DNA of 64,000 bases from Pseudomonas sp. MMS21 TM103 (GCF_022132145.1 NZ_JAJISP010000001.1:1364001-1428000), one strand, 5' to 3'. Positions 11,670-22,049 are shown, counted from the stretch's first letter. The notes: a model not told the origin generated them from the sequence alone. Numbers and translations: made by a program.

Positions 11670-13178
11670 TCATGGCCGCGGGTAGCGGGCGCGGCGCTCC
11701 AGGTCGTCCAGGTCGATGTGGTTGCGCATGTATTGCTGGCTGGCGTCGACCATGGGTTGATGGTCCCAGCTCTTCAGCTTGCCCTTGGCCAGCGACTCGG
11801 CGACGAAACGTCGACGCCGCTGGCTGGCGAGGGTGGCCTGATGGATCGCCGGCATGTCCCAGCGCTGGTGGGCGTCATCGAGGAACTCGGCCAGCAGGCC
11901 TTGGTGATCGGGCGACTGGGCCAGGTTCTCCAGCTCTTTCGGGTCATTGGCCACGTTGAACAACAGTAGTGGGTCCTGTTCGGAATAGATGAATTTCCAG
12001 TCGCCGCGGCGGATCATCATCAGCGGGCTGTTGGTGCCTTCGCCCATGTACTCGCCGAGTACTTCGTCGTGCCCGCCGCTGCCCTGCAAGTGTGGCAGCA
12101 GGGAGCGGCCATCGAGCGGCAGGCTGGGGTCCAGCGAACCGCCGGCCAGCTCCACCAGGGTCGGCAGCAGGTCGGCGGTGGACATCGACTGGCTGACCCG
12201 GTGCGCGGCGAATTGGCGCGGCGCGTGCACCACGAAGGGCACCCGTGCGGCCATCTCGAACCAGTGCATCTTGTACCAGAGTCCGCGCTCGCCAAGCATG
12301 TCACCATGGTCGCCGGAGAAGACGATGATGGTGTCCTCGGCCAGGCCGCAATCGCCGAGGGTTTTCAGCAGCTTGCCGATATTCGCGTCGATATAGCTGC
12401 AGGCCCCGAAATAGGCGCGCCGCGCATCCCGGATCTTCTCCGCGGGCAGCGCCTTGCCCCACAGGTCGATGACCTTGAGGATGCGTTGCGAGTGCGGGTC
12501 GAGGTCCTGCTGGTCGATGTTGACCCCCGGCAGCGGGACGTCCTCGTCGCGGTACAGGTTCCAGAACTCTTCCGGGATGCAGTAGGGGTCGTGCGGGTGA
12601 GTCATCGACACCGTCAGGCAGAACGGCTGCTCGGCGTTCTCGCGGACATGGTTGTAGAGATACTGCTGGGCCTTGAACACCACCTCTTCATCGAAATCCA
12701 GCTGGTTGGTGCGCACCGTTGGGCCAGCCTGCAATACCGAGGACATGTTGTGGTACCAGCTCAGGCGTTCGTCCGGCGCGTCCCAGTTCACCGCCCAGCC
12801 ATAGTCGGCCGGGTAGATGTCGCTGGTCAGGCGCTCTTCGTAGCCATGCAGCTGGTCCGGGCCGCAGAAGTGCATCTTGCCGGCCAGCGCCGTGTGGTAG
12901 CCGAGGCTGCGCAGGTAATGAGCGTAGGTCGGCACATCGCCGGGAAAGTCGGCGGCGTTGTCGTAGGCGCCGATTTTCGACGGCAGCTGGCCGCTGACCA
13001 GGGTGAAGCGTGACGGGGCACAGAGCGGGCTGTTGCAGTAGGCGGAATCGAATACCACGCCGGTTTCGGCCAGGCGCACCAGGTTGGGCATCTTGATCGG
13101 TGAGGCCGGATCATGGATCGGCAGCAGCGGAGCGGCCATCTGGTCGGCCATGATGAAGAGAATGTTGGGACGTTTCAT
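11670..13178 (-). CDS. betC: Choline-sulfatase
   Basis: The 502-residue arylsulfatase-family enzyme carries the formylglycine motif CAPSR at Cys53-Arg57. The Cys or Ser here must be oxidised to formylglycine by a maturase. Metal-binding regions include MADQM and SGDHGDMLGERGLWYKM. The C-terminal FVAESLAKGKLKSWDHQPM is typical of BetC tetramerisation tails. It hydrolyses choline-O-sulfate to choline and sulfate, feeding glycine betaine synthesis. A divergent LysR gene begins 114 nt away. Confidence 0.94.
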   Translation of the reverse strand: MKRPNILFIMADQMAAPLLPIHDPASPIKMPNLVRLAETGVVFDSAYCNSPLCAPSRFTLVSGQLPSKIGAYDNAADFPGDVPTYAHYLRSLGYHTALAGKMHFCGPDQLHGYEERLTSDIYPADYGWAVNWDAPDERLSWYHNMSSVLQAGPTVRTNQLDFDEEVVFKAQQYLYNHVRENAEQPFCLTVSMTHPHDPYCIPEEFWNLYRDEDVPLPGVNIDQQDLDPHSQRILKVIDLWGKALPAEKIRDARRAYFGACSYIDANIGKLLKTLGDCGLAEDTIIVFSGDHGDMLGERGLWYKMHWFEMAARVPFVVHAPRQFAAHRVSQSMSTADLLPTLVELAGGSLDPSLPLDGRSLLPHLQGSGGHDEVLGEYMGEGTNSPLMMIRRGDWKFIYSEQDPLLLFNVANDPKELENLAQSPDHQGLLAEFLDDAHQRWDMPAIHQATLASQRRRRFVAESLAKGKLKSWDHQPMVDASQQYMRNHIDLDDLERRARYPRP

Positions 13179-13292
13179 GGCGAGCCGTTATTCCATATAA
13201 AAAATTTATGCGAAATTGCTGCTAGCGATAATCTGCGCTGCAAGAAATGTGGTAAACCCGCTGCAAACACATGACTCGGATAACTACAGCTT

Positions 13293-14201
13293 ATGTTTGA
13301 GAGTATCGAGGGCGTTTCCCTGGACGTGTTGCGGGTGTTCGAGTCCGCCGCCCGCCATCTGAGTTTCACCGCGGCGGCGACCGAACTGGGCAGCAGCCAG
13401 CCGGCGATCAGCCAGCAGATCAAGCGTCTGGAGCAGCAGCTGGCGACCCGTCTGTTCGATCGGGTCTATCGCGGCATCGTCCTTACCGAGGCCGGCGAGA
13501 TGCTGCTGCGCTATGTGCGCAGCGGACTGGAGTCGCTCGATGCCGGCCTGATGGCGGTCACCGCCCGGCAGCAGCACGAGGTCTTGCAGGTGGCCACCGA
13601 CTTCGCCTTCGCCGCCTATTGGCTGATGCCGCGCCTGCCGCGTTTTCATCAGCTCCACCCCGAGGTGGATGTCAGCCTGATCAGCAGTGCGCGTGACCTG
13701 GGCACCCTGCCTTCGGACATCGACGTGGCCATCGCCTTCGGCGAGGGTCGCTTCAAGCATGGCGAGGCCCGCCTGCTGTTCAACGAGGAGGTGTTTCCGG
13801 TGTGTAGCCCCCAGTTGCTGCGCGACCGTCAGTTGCCGCTGCCGGCCGCGGCGCTGGCCGAGTTGCCGCTGCTGCACCTGCGCCCCGAGAGCCGCTCGCG
13901 CTGGTTTGACTGGAACGGCCTGTTCCATGCCTTGGGCGTCGCCGCGGCGCCCGGTGCCGGCGCCCTGCGTTTCGACAACTACACTCTGCTGATCCAGGCG
14001 GCGATTGCCGGCCAGGGCGTGGCCATCGGCTGGCGCCATCTGGTCGACGAATTGCTGGCCCAGGACCTGCTCTGCCGGGTCTGTGCTGGCGAGGTGCGTT
14101 CCGAATTCGGCTATTACCTGGTGCTGCCCGCGCGCAAGCGTCGGCAGCGCCTGACCGAGCAGTTCGTCGATTGGCTGCAGAGCGAATTGGACGGCACCTG
14201 A
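13293..14201 (+). CDS. LysR-family regulator of choline-sulfate use
   Basis: The 302-residue LysR-type regulator has an N-terminal winged HTH (about residues 5-65, SSQPAISQQIKRLEQQLATRLFDR) and a periplasmic-binding-like effector domain. It is divergent from betC-choX across a 114-nt promoter region, the classic LysR arrangement. In Pseudomonas the gene beside betC is annotated as its regulator. The effector (choline or choline-O-sulfate) is inferred. Confidence 0.85.
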   Translation: MFESIEGVSLDVLRVFESAARHLSFTAAATELGSSQPAISQQIKRLEQQLATRLFDRVYRGIVLTEAGEMLLRYVRSGLESLDAGLMAVTARQQHEVLQVATDFAFAAYWLMPRLPRFHQLHPEVDVSLISSARDLGTLPSDIDVAIAFGEGRFKHGEARLLFNEEVFPVCSPQLLRDRQLPLPAAALAELPLLHLRPESRSRWFDWNGLFHALGVAAAPGAGALRFDNYTLLIQAAIAGQGVAIGWRHLVDELLAQDLLCRVCAGEVRSEFGYYLVLPARKRRQRLTEQFVDWLQSELDGT

Positions 14202-14335
14202 AAGCATCCGCCGAACGGACAGAATGGCGCCGCGCAGGCACCCTACACTGCAACAGAGATAGATGAGTGCCGTATACTCCGCCGGTCGCAAGGGACAGTG
14301 CCGACTTTCTTCCACCCCACCTTGTGAATCGTCCT

Positions 14336-15250
14336 GTGAATATCCGTCATTCGCTAGTCAGTCTGCTGCTGATCTGCAGCTGCGTTGCAGTTGCCTCGAA
14401 CGCCCATGCCGCCGCCAAGGCTCCCCGTCAGCAGGAGCTTGCCGCAGGCAGTGCGCTGCTGGTCGACCTGCAGACCAACCAGGTGCTCTACTCCAGCAAC
14501 CCCGATGTGGTGGTCCCGATCGCCTCGGTGACCAAGCTGATGACCGCCATGGTCGCGCTGGATGCCAAGCTGCCGCTTGAGCAAGTGCTGCCGATCACCA
14601 TCCGCGACACCCAGGAGATGAAGGGGGTGTTTTCACGGGTGCGGGTGGGCAGCGTAATCAGCCGGCGTGACATGCTCCTGCTGACCCTGATGTCGTCGGA
14701 GAATCGCGCGGCGGCCAGCCTGGCGCACCATTATCCCGGTGGCCACACAGCTTTCGTCGCGGCGATGAACGCCAAGGCCAAGGCACTGGGCATGCACCAC
14801 ACCCGCTACGTCGAGCCGACCGGGCTGTCGGAGCACAACGTCTCCACCGCCAATGACTTGGTGCTGCTGCTCAAGGCCACTCGGCAGTACCCGCTGATCA
14901 GTGAGCTGAGCACGACCCGGGAAAAAACCGTGGCCTTTCATAAACCCAACTACACCCTGGGTTTTCGCAACACCAACGCCCTGGTGCGCAAGGCCGACTG
15001 GAGCGTGCAGGTGACCAAGACCGGCTACACCGACGAAGCCGGCCATTGCCTGGTGATGCGCACGATGATGAATAAGCGCCCGGTGGCCTTCGTGGTGCTG
15101 GACGCCTTCGGCAAGTACACCCACATGGCCGACGCCAACCGCCTGAAGCGCTGGCTGGAAACCGGCAAGATCACCCCGGTGCCGGCCGCGGCAATCAACT
15201 ACCGCCAGCAGAAGACCCTGCAGCGGCGCTTGCAGGCGGCGCAGCCTTAA
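14336..15250 (+). CDS. pbpG: D-alanyl-D-alanine endopeptidase (PBP7/8 type)
   Basis: GTG 14336 gives [18 protein letters not shown], a good signal peptide ending near NAHA; earlier GTG starts exist at 14267 and 14324. A TATACT -10-like box at 14273 argues against the earliest one. The 304-residue protein has all penicillin-binding motifs: SVTK (active Ser), SEN and KTG. PbpG cleaves D-Ala-mDAP cross-links in periplasmic peptidoglycan. No operon partner is visible. Confidence 0.9.
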   Translation: MNIRHSLVSLLLICSCVAVASNAHAAAKAPRQQELAAGSALLVDLQTNQVLYSSNPDVVVPIASVTKLMTAMVALDAKLPLEQVLPITIRDTQEMKGVFSRVRVGSVISRRDMLLLTLMSSENRAAASLAHHYPGGHTAFVAAMNAKAKALGMHHTRYVEPTGLSEHNVSTANDLVLLLKATRQYPLISELSTTREKTVAFHKPNYTLGFRNTNALVRKADWSVQVTKTGYTDEAGHCLVMRTMMNKRPVAFVVLDAFGKYTHMADANRLKRWLETGKITPVPAAAINYRQQKTLQRRLQAAQP

Positions 15251-15326
15251 CCGCCATTGAAAAGCGCCTGCGCCCCAGCGCGCGGATAAGCCGTTGTTCC
15301 CAGCGGCTTGTTCATGGGCGGGACGG

Positions 15327-15803
15327 CTACAGGCCCAGCTCGCTCAACCCCGGGTGATCATCCGGGCGCCGGCCTTGCGGCCAGTGGAACTTGCGTTCGG
15401 CGGCGCTGATCGGCAGGTCGTTGATGCTGGCATAGCGCAGGCGCATCAGGCCCTGATCGTCAAACTCCCAGTTCTCGTTGCCATAGGAGCGGAACCAGTT
15501 GCCCGTGGCGTCGTGCCACTCGTAGGCGAAGCGCACGGCAATGCGGTTGCCCTCATGGGCCCAGAGTTCCTTGATCAGGCGATACTCCAGCTCGCGTTGC
15601 CACTTGCGTTCGAGGAAGGCCTGGATCTCGGCGCGGCCCTGGGGGAACTCGGCGCGGTTGCGCCAGCGGCTATCGAGCGTATAGGCCAGAGCCACCCGCT
15701 GCGGGTCGCGGCTGTTCCAGCCGTCTTCGGCCATGCGCACCTTCTGTATCGCGGTGTCGTGGCTGAAGGGTGGCAAGGGTGGACGGCTTTCGGCGTTGCT
15801 CAT
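15327..15803 (-). CDS. DUF1348 / NTF2-like protein
   Basis: ATG 15803 gives 158 residues; a longer frame to 15818 adds only five. The sequence has the DUF1348 pattern: [57 protein letters not shown] and the end [15 protein letters not shown]. It adopts an NTF2-like cone fold; the function is unknown. It lies 29 nt upstream of a damaged PNPOx-type gene on the same strand. Confidence 0.85.
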   Translation of the reverse strand: MSNAESRPPLPPFSHDTAIQKVRMAEDGWNSRDPQRVALAYTLDSRWRNRAEFPQGRAEIQAFLERKWQRELEYRLIKELWAHEGNRIAVRFAYEWHDATGNWFRSYGNENWEFDDQGLMRLRYASINDLPISAAERKFHWPQGRRPDDHPGLSELGL

Positions 15804-15832
15804 GGGATTGCCTCGCAATGGTGGGTGGTCGG

Positions 15833-16964
15833 TTAAAGCTCCAGCACCAGGCTGCTCGAGCCCTCGCTGGCGTGCGCCGGAATGGCGCAGCAGATCAGTA
15901 CTTCACCGGCCGCAGGGGGCTCTGCCGGCGGAATCGGGTAATGCACCTGGCCACTGATCAGGCGGGTGCTACAGGTGCACCGGCAACTGAATTCCGGCTT
16001 CAGGCCGTGACCCTCGGCCAGTTCCAGCAAACTGCCGCTTTCCAGGTGTCCAGCGCAACGCCAGGGCCGCCGGCCGCCGCAGCACTTGGGTGACGTGCAG
16101 GCGCCAGAGCCGTTCGGCGCCCTGAAAGGCCGTCACTTCGGGGCCGTCGAAGACGATCTCGCTGTGGCCGCTGAGCTGTAGCAGATCACCGCTGCTGAAG
16201 TCGATAAACAGCAGGCCGGCGCGCGGGTTGAGCAGCAGGTTACCCAGGGTGTTAAAGAAGAGGTTGCCGGCGAAGTCCGGAATGCTCAGGCAGTCGCCCT
16301 CGACCTGGACGAAACCGGTCTGGCCGCCGCGATGGGAGACATCCACCGAACGCCGCGCGGGATCACCGTCCGGGTCGGCATAACTGGCGACGAAGCAGGT
16401 ATCGGCGCCGCGAATCAGTTCGCGGGCGGCCTCGTCCAGCGCCTCGAGCCGCTGCAGTTGAAGGCCTTGCCGTGGCCCGGGCTCGCGGACAAAGTGCGCT
16501 TCGCGCTGCTGGATATATTGCGGGCAGTTGCCGAAAGCCTGCTCCACCCTCACGCCGAAGCCCGTCGCGGAAGCGCCCGTGACATGGCCGTTGACCCGGT
16601 TGCGCCGGCGGCTGTGCAGCTCGATGCCGAGCAGGCCGACCGCCGCGCCGTCGGCCAGATTGGCCGCCGCCGGGTCGCTGGGGTCAGGTCGGCAGTCCAG
16701 CTGCAGCAGGTGCGGCTCAGGCGCATGGGCAAAGCCCGGCCGGCCTTCGAGGATGCTGGCCCAGGGCTGGCCCTCGGCGTCCACCGAACCGAGCAGGATA
16801 AAGGGCAATTGCCGATAGAAATCGCGATGCTGCTCGGGCAGGTGATCGCGGATTACCCGACTGCCGATCGCCTGCATGCGCTCGGCCACGCCGACGCGTT
16901 GCTGCAGGGCCTGTTCCCCGGCATGCCAGGGCGTAGGCGGGTGTTCTTGAGGCTGGGAAACCAT
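15833..16964 (-). pseudogene. Damaged PNPOx-like flavoprotein / 2Fe-2S ferredoxin fusion
   Basis: Residues 1 to about 295 of the frame from ATG 16964 are a pyridoxamine-5'-phosphate-oxidase-like flavin-binding protein (DFYRQLPFILLGSVDAEGQP; DTCFVASYADPDGD). Near 16045-16050 the frame shifts by one base. The next frame (to 15833) continues as a plant-type ferredoxin domain: LESGSLLELAEGHGLKPEF, then SCRCTCSTRLISGQVHYP and LICCAIPA. The normal CxxxxCxxC spacing is contracted to CxCxC, so cluster binding is doubtful. Related multidomain proteins also have a flavin reductase between the two parts; its absence suggests an internal deletion, which is inference. A sequencing error could explain the frameshift but not the lost cysteine spacing. 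Confidence 0.7.
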
Positions 16965-17031
16965 GGCAATGACTCCAGAACAATGCAGACGACAGGGCGC
17001 CGGTCAGCGTGCGGCTGAGCGGCGCCGCGGG

Positions 17032-17658
17032 TCAGGCTTGCAGGCCGGCGGCGCTGCGTGGCATCGGCACGAAGTGCGGCAGCGCTTCGATACGGGCCAG
17101 CCAGGCGCGGATATTCGGGTAGTCGGCCAGCGACACGTTGCCCTCAGGCGCGTGGGCGATGTAGCTGTAGCAAGCAATGTCGGCAATGCTCGGCTGCTCG
17201 CCAACCAGGAACTGCCGACCCTGCAATTCGGCCTCGATCACCTGGAGCAGGGCGTGGGCATTGGCGATCACTTCTTCGGCGTTGTAGGGCGCGCCGAACA
17301 CGGTGATCAAGCGTGCGCGGGCGGGCCCCGCCGCGAGCGGTCCGGCGGCAACCGATAGCCAGCGCTGCACGGCGGCAGCCCCTGTGGCATCGCGCGGTAG
17401 CCAGCGGCCGTCGCCGTATTTCAGCGCCAGGTAGACCAGAATGGCATTCGAGTCGGCCAGCACGGTGCCGTTGTCGTCGATCACCGGCACCTGGCCGAAG
17501 GGGTTCATCGCCAGGAACTCCGGCTGTTTGTGCGCGCCCTTGGCCAGGTCGACGAACACCAGTTCGCTGGGCAGGCCAAGCAGGGACAGCATCAGCTCGA
17601 CACGGTGGGCATGGCCGGATAGGGGATGACGAAACAGTTTGATGGCGTTCTGGGTCAT
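17032..17658 (-). CDS. Glutathione S-transferase
   Basis: The 208-residue protein has an N-terminal thioredoxin-like GST domain (1-80; [20 protein letters not shown], cis-Pro region [19 protein letters not shown] glutathione site) and an alpha-helical C-terminal domain with [17 protein letters not shown]. It conjugates glutathione to electrophiles or acts as a related thiol transferase. It stands alone, with a 232-nt gap to the LysR gene upstream. The substrate is unknown. Confidence 0.9.
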   Translation of the reverse strand: MTQNAIKLFRHPLSGHAHRVELMLSLLGLPSELVFVDLAKGAHKQPEFLAMNPFGQVPVIDDNGTVLADSNAILVYLALKYGDGRWLPRDATGAAAVQRWLSVAAGPLAAGPARARLITVFGAPYNAEEVIANAHALLQVIEAELQGRQFLVGEQPSIADIACYSYIAHAPEGNVSLADYPNIRAWLARIEALPHFVPMPRSAAGLQA

Positions 17659-17890
17659 GGCAGTCTCCGCAAGGCAGTTGAGTGGATCGCTCAGCGGCGG
17701 GTGCTATTAGCAGAGGCCGCGCCGATGGACGTGATGATCCATCCCAGATGGAAATTGCAGAATCACCAGAAATGACAATCCACTGTTTCAGTTTCTGCAA
17801 TAACCTCCGAGGCCGCCCTGGCCGTATTCGGTCTTGCACCGCGCGCCTGGCGCTGATCCGGGGCCTGCGCTCGGCAATCGCTGGAGGCCA

Positions 17891-18796
17891 TCAGGTTGGT
17901 GCCAGCGCGGGGTGCTCGCGCAGTTTCGCCGCCGCGAAATCGACGAAGCTGCGCACCCGCGCGGCGGCCCTGCGGCCTTCACGGTAAACCAGGTGGACCG
18001 GTTGGCTGGGCAGTTCGAAGGCCGTCAGCACCGTGCGCAGTTGGCCCGTCTGCAGCTGCGCATGAATCTGATAGCTCATGCAGCGGGTCAGGCCGGCGCC
18101 CCGGCAGGCCGCCGCAATCGCCGCCTGGGTGGTGGTGCAACTGAGGCGCGGATGCAGGTTCAGCGCCAGTGCCCGGCCATTGTGCTGAAAGTGCCATTCC
18201 GGCAAGCGCGTATCGGCACTCGAATGGATGATCTGCCGTGCCTTCAAGCTTTGCGGGGTCACGGGCTCGCCCTGCGCGGCCAGGTATGCCGGACTGGCGC
18301 AGACCACATGGCGAATGTGCCCGACCTGCAGGGCGTACAACGATGAATCCGCCAGTTCGCCAACCTGGATGGCGACATCCACCCCTTCCTCGTGCAGGTT
18401 GGGGACGCGGTCCAGGTACTGGCCGAGAATCTGCACCTCGGGGTAGGCATCCAGGTAGTCGAGCAGGACCGGCGTCAGCACCTGCTGGCCAAACAGCAAC
18501 GGCGTGGCCAGCGTCAGCCGACCACGCGGCTGCCGGTGCAGGCCACTGGCCGACTCATCCGCCTCGGACACCTCGTGCAGGATGCGCTGGCAGTCCAGGG
18601 CAAAGCGCTGGCCGGTCTCGGTCAGTTGTACGCCGCGGGTGCTACGGCTCAGCAAAGGAGCGCCGAGACGCTGTTCCAGGGTGGCAATGGCGCGGGTCAG
18701 CGTCGGTGCGGACAGGTTCAGGCGTCGCGCCGCCGCAGCCAGGCTGAGGTCTTCGGCCACGGCCTGAAATGCGCGCATCTGTTGATAGCGGTCCAT
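17891..18796 (-). CDS. LysR-family transcriptional regulator (CrgA-like clade)
   Basis: The 301-residue protein has an N-terminal HTH (MDRYQQMRAFQAVAEDLSLAAAARRLNLSA pattern, residues 1-60) and an effector domain. DRYQQMRAF and the C-terminal YREGRRAAARVRSFVDF are typical of the large LysR clade that controls oxidoreductases. It is followed, after 232 nt, by the gst gene on the same strand. It is a close paralogue of the next gene upstream (18803), only 6 nt away, so the two are likely co-transcribed. Confidence 0.88.
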   Translation of the reverse strand: MDRYQQMRAFQAVAEDLSLAAAARRLNLSAPTLTRAIATLEQRLGAPLLSRSTRGVQLTETGQRFALDCQRILHEVSEADESASGLHRQPRGRLTLATPLLFGQQVLTPVLLDYLDAYPEVQILGQYLDRVPNLHEEGVDVAIQVGELADSSLYALQVGHIRHVVCASPAYLAAQGEPVTPQSLKARQIIHSSADTRLPEWHFQHNGRALALNLHPRLSCTTTQAAIAAACRGAGLTRCMSYQIHAQLQTGQLRTVLTAFELPSQPVHLVYREGRRAAARVRSFVDFAAAKLREHPALAPT

Positions 18797-18802
18797 TCTC
18801 GG

Positions 18803-19714
18803 TCAGCGCGCCGGTGGATTGAGTGCCGCATCGCCGCTCAGGCGCTCGACGCAAAAATCGACAAAGCTGCGCACCTTGGCCGGCACCCTGCGACCGCCTT
18901 GATAGACCACGTGGATGGGTAGCGGCGGTGGTTCGAAGCGCTCCAGCAGCAGTTCCAGCTCGCCGGCGGCCACCTGCGCGGCCACCTGATAGGAGAGCAC
19001 GCGGGTCAGGCCCCAGCCCAGTTGTGCGGCATTGATCGCGGCCTGATTGGCGGTGACCACCAGGCGCGGTTCCGGGCGGATGGTCAACGCGCCCTCGGGC
19101 GCGCTGAATTGCCAGTCGGTGAGCAGGCTGCTGCTGGCGGCGAGAACGATGCGGGCGTCGTGCAGGTCGCGCGGATGCGCTGGCCGGCCGTGCCGCTGCA
19201 GATAGCCCGGGGAGGCGCAGACCACCTGGCGCACATGGCCGACCGGCACGGCGTGCAAACCGCTGTCAGGCAGGTGGCCGATGCGCACGGCGACATCGAT
19301 GCCCTCGTCGACCATGCTCGCCACGCGGTCGAGCAGCAGGGCCTTGATCGTCACCGCCGGGTGCTGCTCGAGGTAGTCGACCATCAGCGGGGTGACGAAC
19401 AGCTCGCCGAACAGTACCGGGGCGGTCAGGCACAGGAGGCCACGGGCGATGGCATGGCTGCCGGCGGCGGATTCCTCCGCTTCCTCCAGCTCGCCGAGAA
19501 TCCGGCGGCAGTCTTCCAGGTAGCGCTGGCCCGCTTCGGTCAGGTGCACGCTGCGTGTGGTACGCGCCAGCAGCAGGGTGCCGATGCGCTCTTCGAGGGC
19601 TGCCACCGCGCGGGTCACGCTGGGGGGCGACAGGTTCAAACGGCGTGCTGCCAGGGCAAAGCCCTGTTCCTCGGCGACGGCGAGAAACACCTGCATCTCC
19701 TGAAACCTGTCCAC
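18803..19714 (-). CDS. LysR-family transcriptional regulator (tandem paralogue)
   Basis: GTG 19714 is preferred: AGGAG is placed 8 nt ahead and the product then begins DRFQEMQVFLAVAEEQGF, aligning with its neighbour's start. An ATG at 19741 would add nine residues. The 303-residue protein has the N-terminal HTH and a LysR effector domain ending YQGGRRVPAKVRSFVDF, nearly the same pattern as the adjacent regulator. Tandem duplication is likely. Target genes are not evident; gst is the nearest candidate. Confidence 0.87.
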   Translation of the reverse strand: MDRFQEMQVFLAVAEEQGFALAARRLNLSPPSVTRAVAALEERIGTLLLARTTRSVHLTEAGQRYLEDCRRILGELEEAEESAAGSHAIARGLLCLTAPVLFGELFVTPLMVDYLEQHPAVTIKALLLDRVASMVDEGIDVAVRIGHLPDSGLHAVPVGHVRQVVCASPGYLQRHGRPAHPRDLHDARIVLAASSSLLTDWQFSAPEGALTIRPEPRLVVTANQAAINAAQLGWGLTRVLSYQVAAQVAAGELELLLERFEPPPLPIHVVYQGGRRVPAKVRSFVDFCVERLSGDAALNPPAR

Positions 19715-19840
19715 TCGCGCGACTCCTGCTTGGCTGGTCATTCCATTATGGGCAACAGTGTTCGGGTTTTGACTGTGGTTATTTAGAGTTCTTGTCAGTC
19801 AGGCTGGCGTTGAGTGTCGCGTACAGGTTCTGCACAGACC

Positions 19841-19878
19841 AAAAAGCCGCTATGCCTGTGCGGCAATAGCGGCTTTTT
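19841..19878. terminator. Bidirectional rho-independent terminator
   Basis: AAAAAGCCGCTAT pairs with ATAGCGGCTTTTT across 12 nt, giving a 13-bp stem with A and T tracts on both sides. It lies 14 nt beyond the trpA stop and ends the trpBA transcript. Confidence 0.9.
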
Positions 19879-19891
19879 GGGCGGACGAGGG

Positions 19892-20701
19892 TTACAGGCG
19901 GGCGTTGCGCACCCCGTCGGCCAGGTCGCGGCACAGGCTCAGCACACCCTGTACGGCCTGTTCGCTGTCCTCGGCATGGGCGATCTGGTCGATCAGCGCC
20001 GAGCCGACCACCACGCCGTCGGCCAGGCGGGCGATGGTCGCCGCGTGTTCCGGGGTGCGGATGCCGAAGCCGATGCTGATCGGCAGGTCGGTATGCCGAC
20101 GCAGACGGGCCACCGCTTGCTCGACGTGTTCCAGGGTCGCCGCACCGGCGCCGGTGACGCCGGCCACCGAGACGTAGTAGACGAAGCCGGAACTGCCGTT
20201 GAGCACCTTGGGCAGGCGCGCATCGTCGGTGGTCGGGGTGGTCAGGCGGATGAAGTCCAGGCCCGCGGCTTGCGCCGGGTCGCACAGGTCGATGTTATGT
20301 TCCGGCGGCAGGTCGACCACGATCAGGCCGTCGACTCCCGACTCCTTGGCTTCGGCAATAAAGCGCGCCACGCCGTAATGGTGGATCGGGTTGAAGTAGC
20401 CCATCAGCACCAGCGGCGTGTTCTGCTCGCCCTGGCGAAACTCGCGAACCATCTGCAGGGTCTTGGCCAGGTTCTGCCCGCCATCCAGAGCGCGGATATT
20501 CGCCAGCTGGATCGCCGGGCCATCGGCCATCGGGTCGGTAAAGGGCATGCCCAGTTCGATCACGTCGGCACCGGCAGCTGGCAGGCCCTTGAGGATCGCC
20601 AGCGAGGCGTCGTAGTTGGGGTCGCCAGCGGTGACGAAGGTCACCAGGGCGGCGCGGTTCTGTTGCTTCAGCTCGGCAAAGCGGGTCTGCAGACGGCTCA
20701 T
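19892..20701 (-). CDS. trpA: Tryptophan synthase alpha chain
   Basis: The 269-residue TIM-barrel protein has catalytic Glu49 in ELGMPFTDP and Asp60 (DPMADGP). Loop 6 is close to [14 protein letters not shown] and the phosphate-binding [11 protein letters not shown]. It cleaves indole-3-glycerol phosphate to indole and passes indole to TrpB. Its ATG overlaps the trpB stop (ATGA). The operon is trpBA only, controlled by divergent trpI, as in other pseudomonads. Confidence 0.97.
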   Translation of the reverse strand: MSRLQTRFAELKQQNRAALVTFVTAGDPNYDASLAILKGLPAAGADVIELGMPFTDPMADGPAIQLANIRALDGGQNLAKTLQMVREFRQGEQNTPLVLMGYFNPIHHYGVARFIAEAKESGVDGLIVVDLPPEHNIDLCDPAQAAGLDFIRLTTPTTDDARLPKVLNGSSGFVYYVSVAGVTGAGAATLEHVEQAVARLRRHTDLPISIGFGIRTPEHAATIARLADGVVVGSALIDQIAHAEDSEQAVQGVLSLCRDLADGVRNARL

Positions 20702-21909
20702 GCTTGGTTCTCCAGTTCGCCCATGTGGTGCATCACGGTTTGCATGTCCTTGTCACCGCGCCCGGACAGGTTGATCACCATCAGGTGTTCCTTGGGCAGC
20801 GTCGGCGCGCGCTTGAACACTTCGGCCAGGGCGTGAGCGCTTTCCAGCGCGGGAATGATGCCTTCCAGGCGACAGCACTTGTGGAAGGCGTCGAGGGCTT
20901 CCTGGTCGGTCACCGAGGTGTATTCGACCCGGCCGACGTCATGCAACCAGGCGTGTTCCGGGCCGATGCCGGGGTAATCCAGGCCGGCGGAAATCGAGTG
21001 GGCGTCGATGATCTGGCCATCGTCATCCTGCAGCAGGAAGGTGCGGTTGCCGTGCAGCACGCCCGGTACGCCGCCGTTCAGGCTGGCGGCATGCTTGCCG
21101 GTTGCGATGCCGTAACCCGCCGCCTCGACGCCGATAATCTGGATGTCCTGGTCGTCGAGGAAGGGGTGGAACAGGCCGATGGCATTGGAGCCGCCGCCGA
21201 TGCAGGCCACCAGGCTGTCGGGTAGACGGCCTTCCTGAGCGAGAATCTGGGTGCGGGTTTCCTTGCCGATCACCGCCTGGAAGTCACGCACCATCGCCGG
21301 ATACGGGTGCGGACCGGCCACGGTGCCGATCATGTAGAAGGTGTTGTCGACATTGGTCACCCAGTCGCGCAGCGCTTCGTTCATCGCATCCTTGAGGGTG
21401 CCGGTGCCGGCGACCACCGGAATGACGGTGGCCCCGAGCAGCTTCATGCGGAAGACGTTGGCCTGCTGCCGGTCGATATCGGTAGTGCCCATGAAGATCA
21501 CGCACTCCATGCCGAAGCGCGCCGCGACCGTGGCGGTGGCCACGCCGTGCATGCCTGCGCCGGTCTCGGCGATGATGCGTTGCTTGCCCATGCGGCGCGC
21601 CAGCAGGGCCTGGCCGATGCAATTGTTGATCTTGTGCGCGCCGGTGTGGTTGAGCTCTTCACGCTTGAAGTAGATCTTCGCCCCGCCGCAATGCTCGGTC
21701 AGGCGCTCGGCGAAATACAGCGGGCTCGGCCGGCCGACGAAGTCGCGCTGGAAGTAGGCCAGTTCTTCGAGGAAGCTCGGGTCGGCCTTGGCTTTCTCGT
21801 ATTCCGCGGCCAGTTCGTGGATCAGCGGCATCAGGGTTTCGGCGACATACTGGCCACCAAACGAGCCGAACAGGCCGTTGGCATCGGGGCCGCTGCGGAA
21901 TGAAGTCAT
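20698..21909 (-). CDS. trpB: Tryptophan synthase beta chain
   Basis: ATG 21909 has AGGAG 7 nt ahead and begins [20 protein letters not shown]; a longer frame to 22047 runs into the regulatory region. The 403-residue PLP enzyme has HTGAHKINN with the Schiff-base Lys93, AETGAGMHG, the phosphate-binding [10 protein letters not shown] and the C-terminal LSGRGDKD. It condenses indole with serine. Transcription is activated by TrpI in the presence of indoleglycerol phosphate in pseudomonads (family knowledge). Confidence 0.97.
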   Translation of the reverse strand: MTSFRSGPDANGLFGSFGGQYVAETLMPLIHELAAEYEKAKADPSFLEELAYFQRDFVGRPSPLYFAERLTEHCGGAKIYFKREELNHTGAHKINNCIGQALLARRMGKQRIIAETGAGMHGVATATVAARFGMECVIFMGTTDIDRQQANVFRMKLLGATVIPVVAGTGTLKDAMNEALRDWVTNVDNTFYMIGTVAGPHPYPAMVRDFQAVIGKETRTQILAQEGRLPDSLVACIGGGSNAIGLFHPFLDDQDIQIIGVEAAGYGIATGKHAASLNGGVPGVLHGNRTFLLQDDDGQIIDAHSISAGLDYPGIGPEHAWLHDVGRVEYTSVTDQEALDAFHKCCRLEGIIPALESAHALAEVFKRAPTLPKEHLMVINLSGRGDKDMQTVMHHMGELENQA

Positions 21910-22049
21910 GGCGTTCTCCTGGGAGTGTTGGGCGTCTGGGAGGCGGGGCATGGCGACCTGCGGCTCCTGCGACAATGGACACAGGATAAGGCTGGGTGGC
22001 CTGGGACAAAAGCGATAAGATTGCTGCAACCTGTCAGGAAAACTCACAG
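21910..22049. promoter_or_regulatory. Divergent trpBA / trpI control region
   Basis: The 140-nt gap between divergent trpB and trpI is where TrpI binds in P. aeruginosa and P. putida (activating trpBA and limiting trpI). I do not assign the exact TrpI sites from this sequence. Confidence 0.6.
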
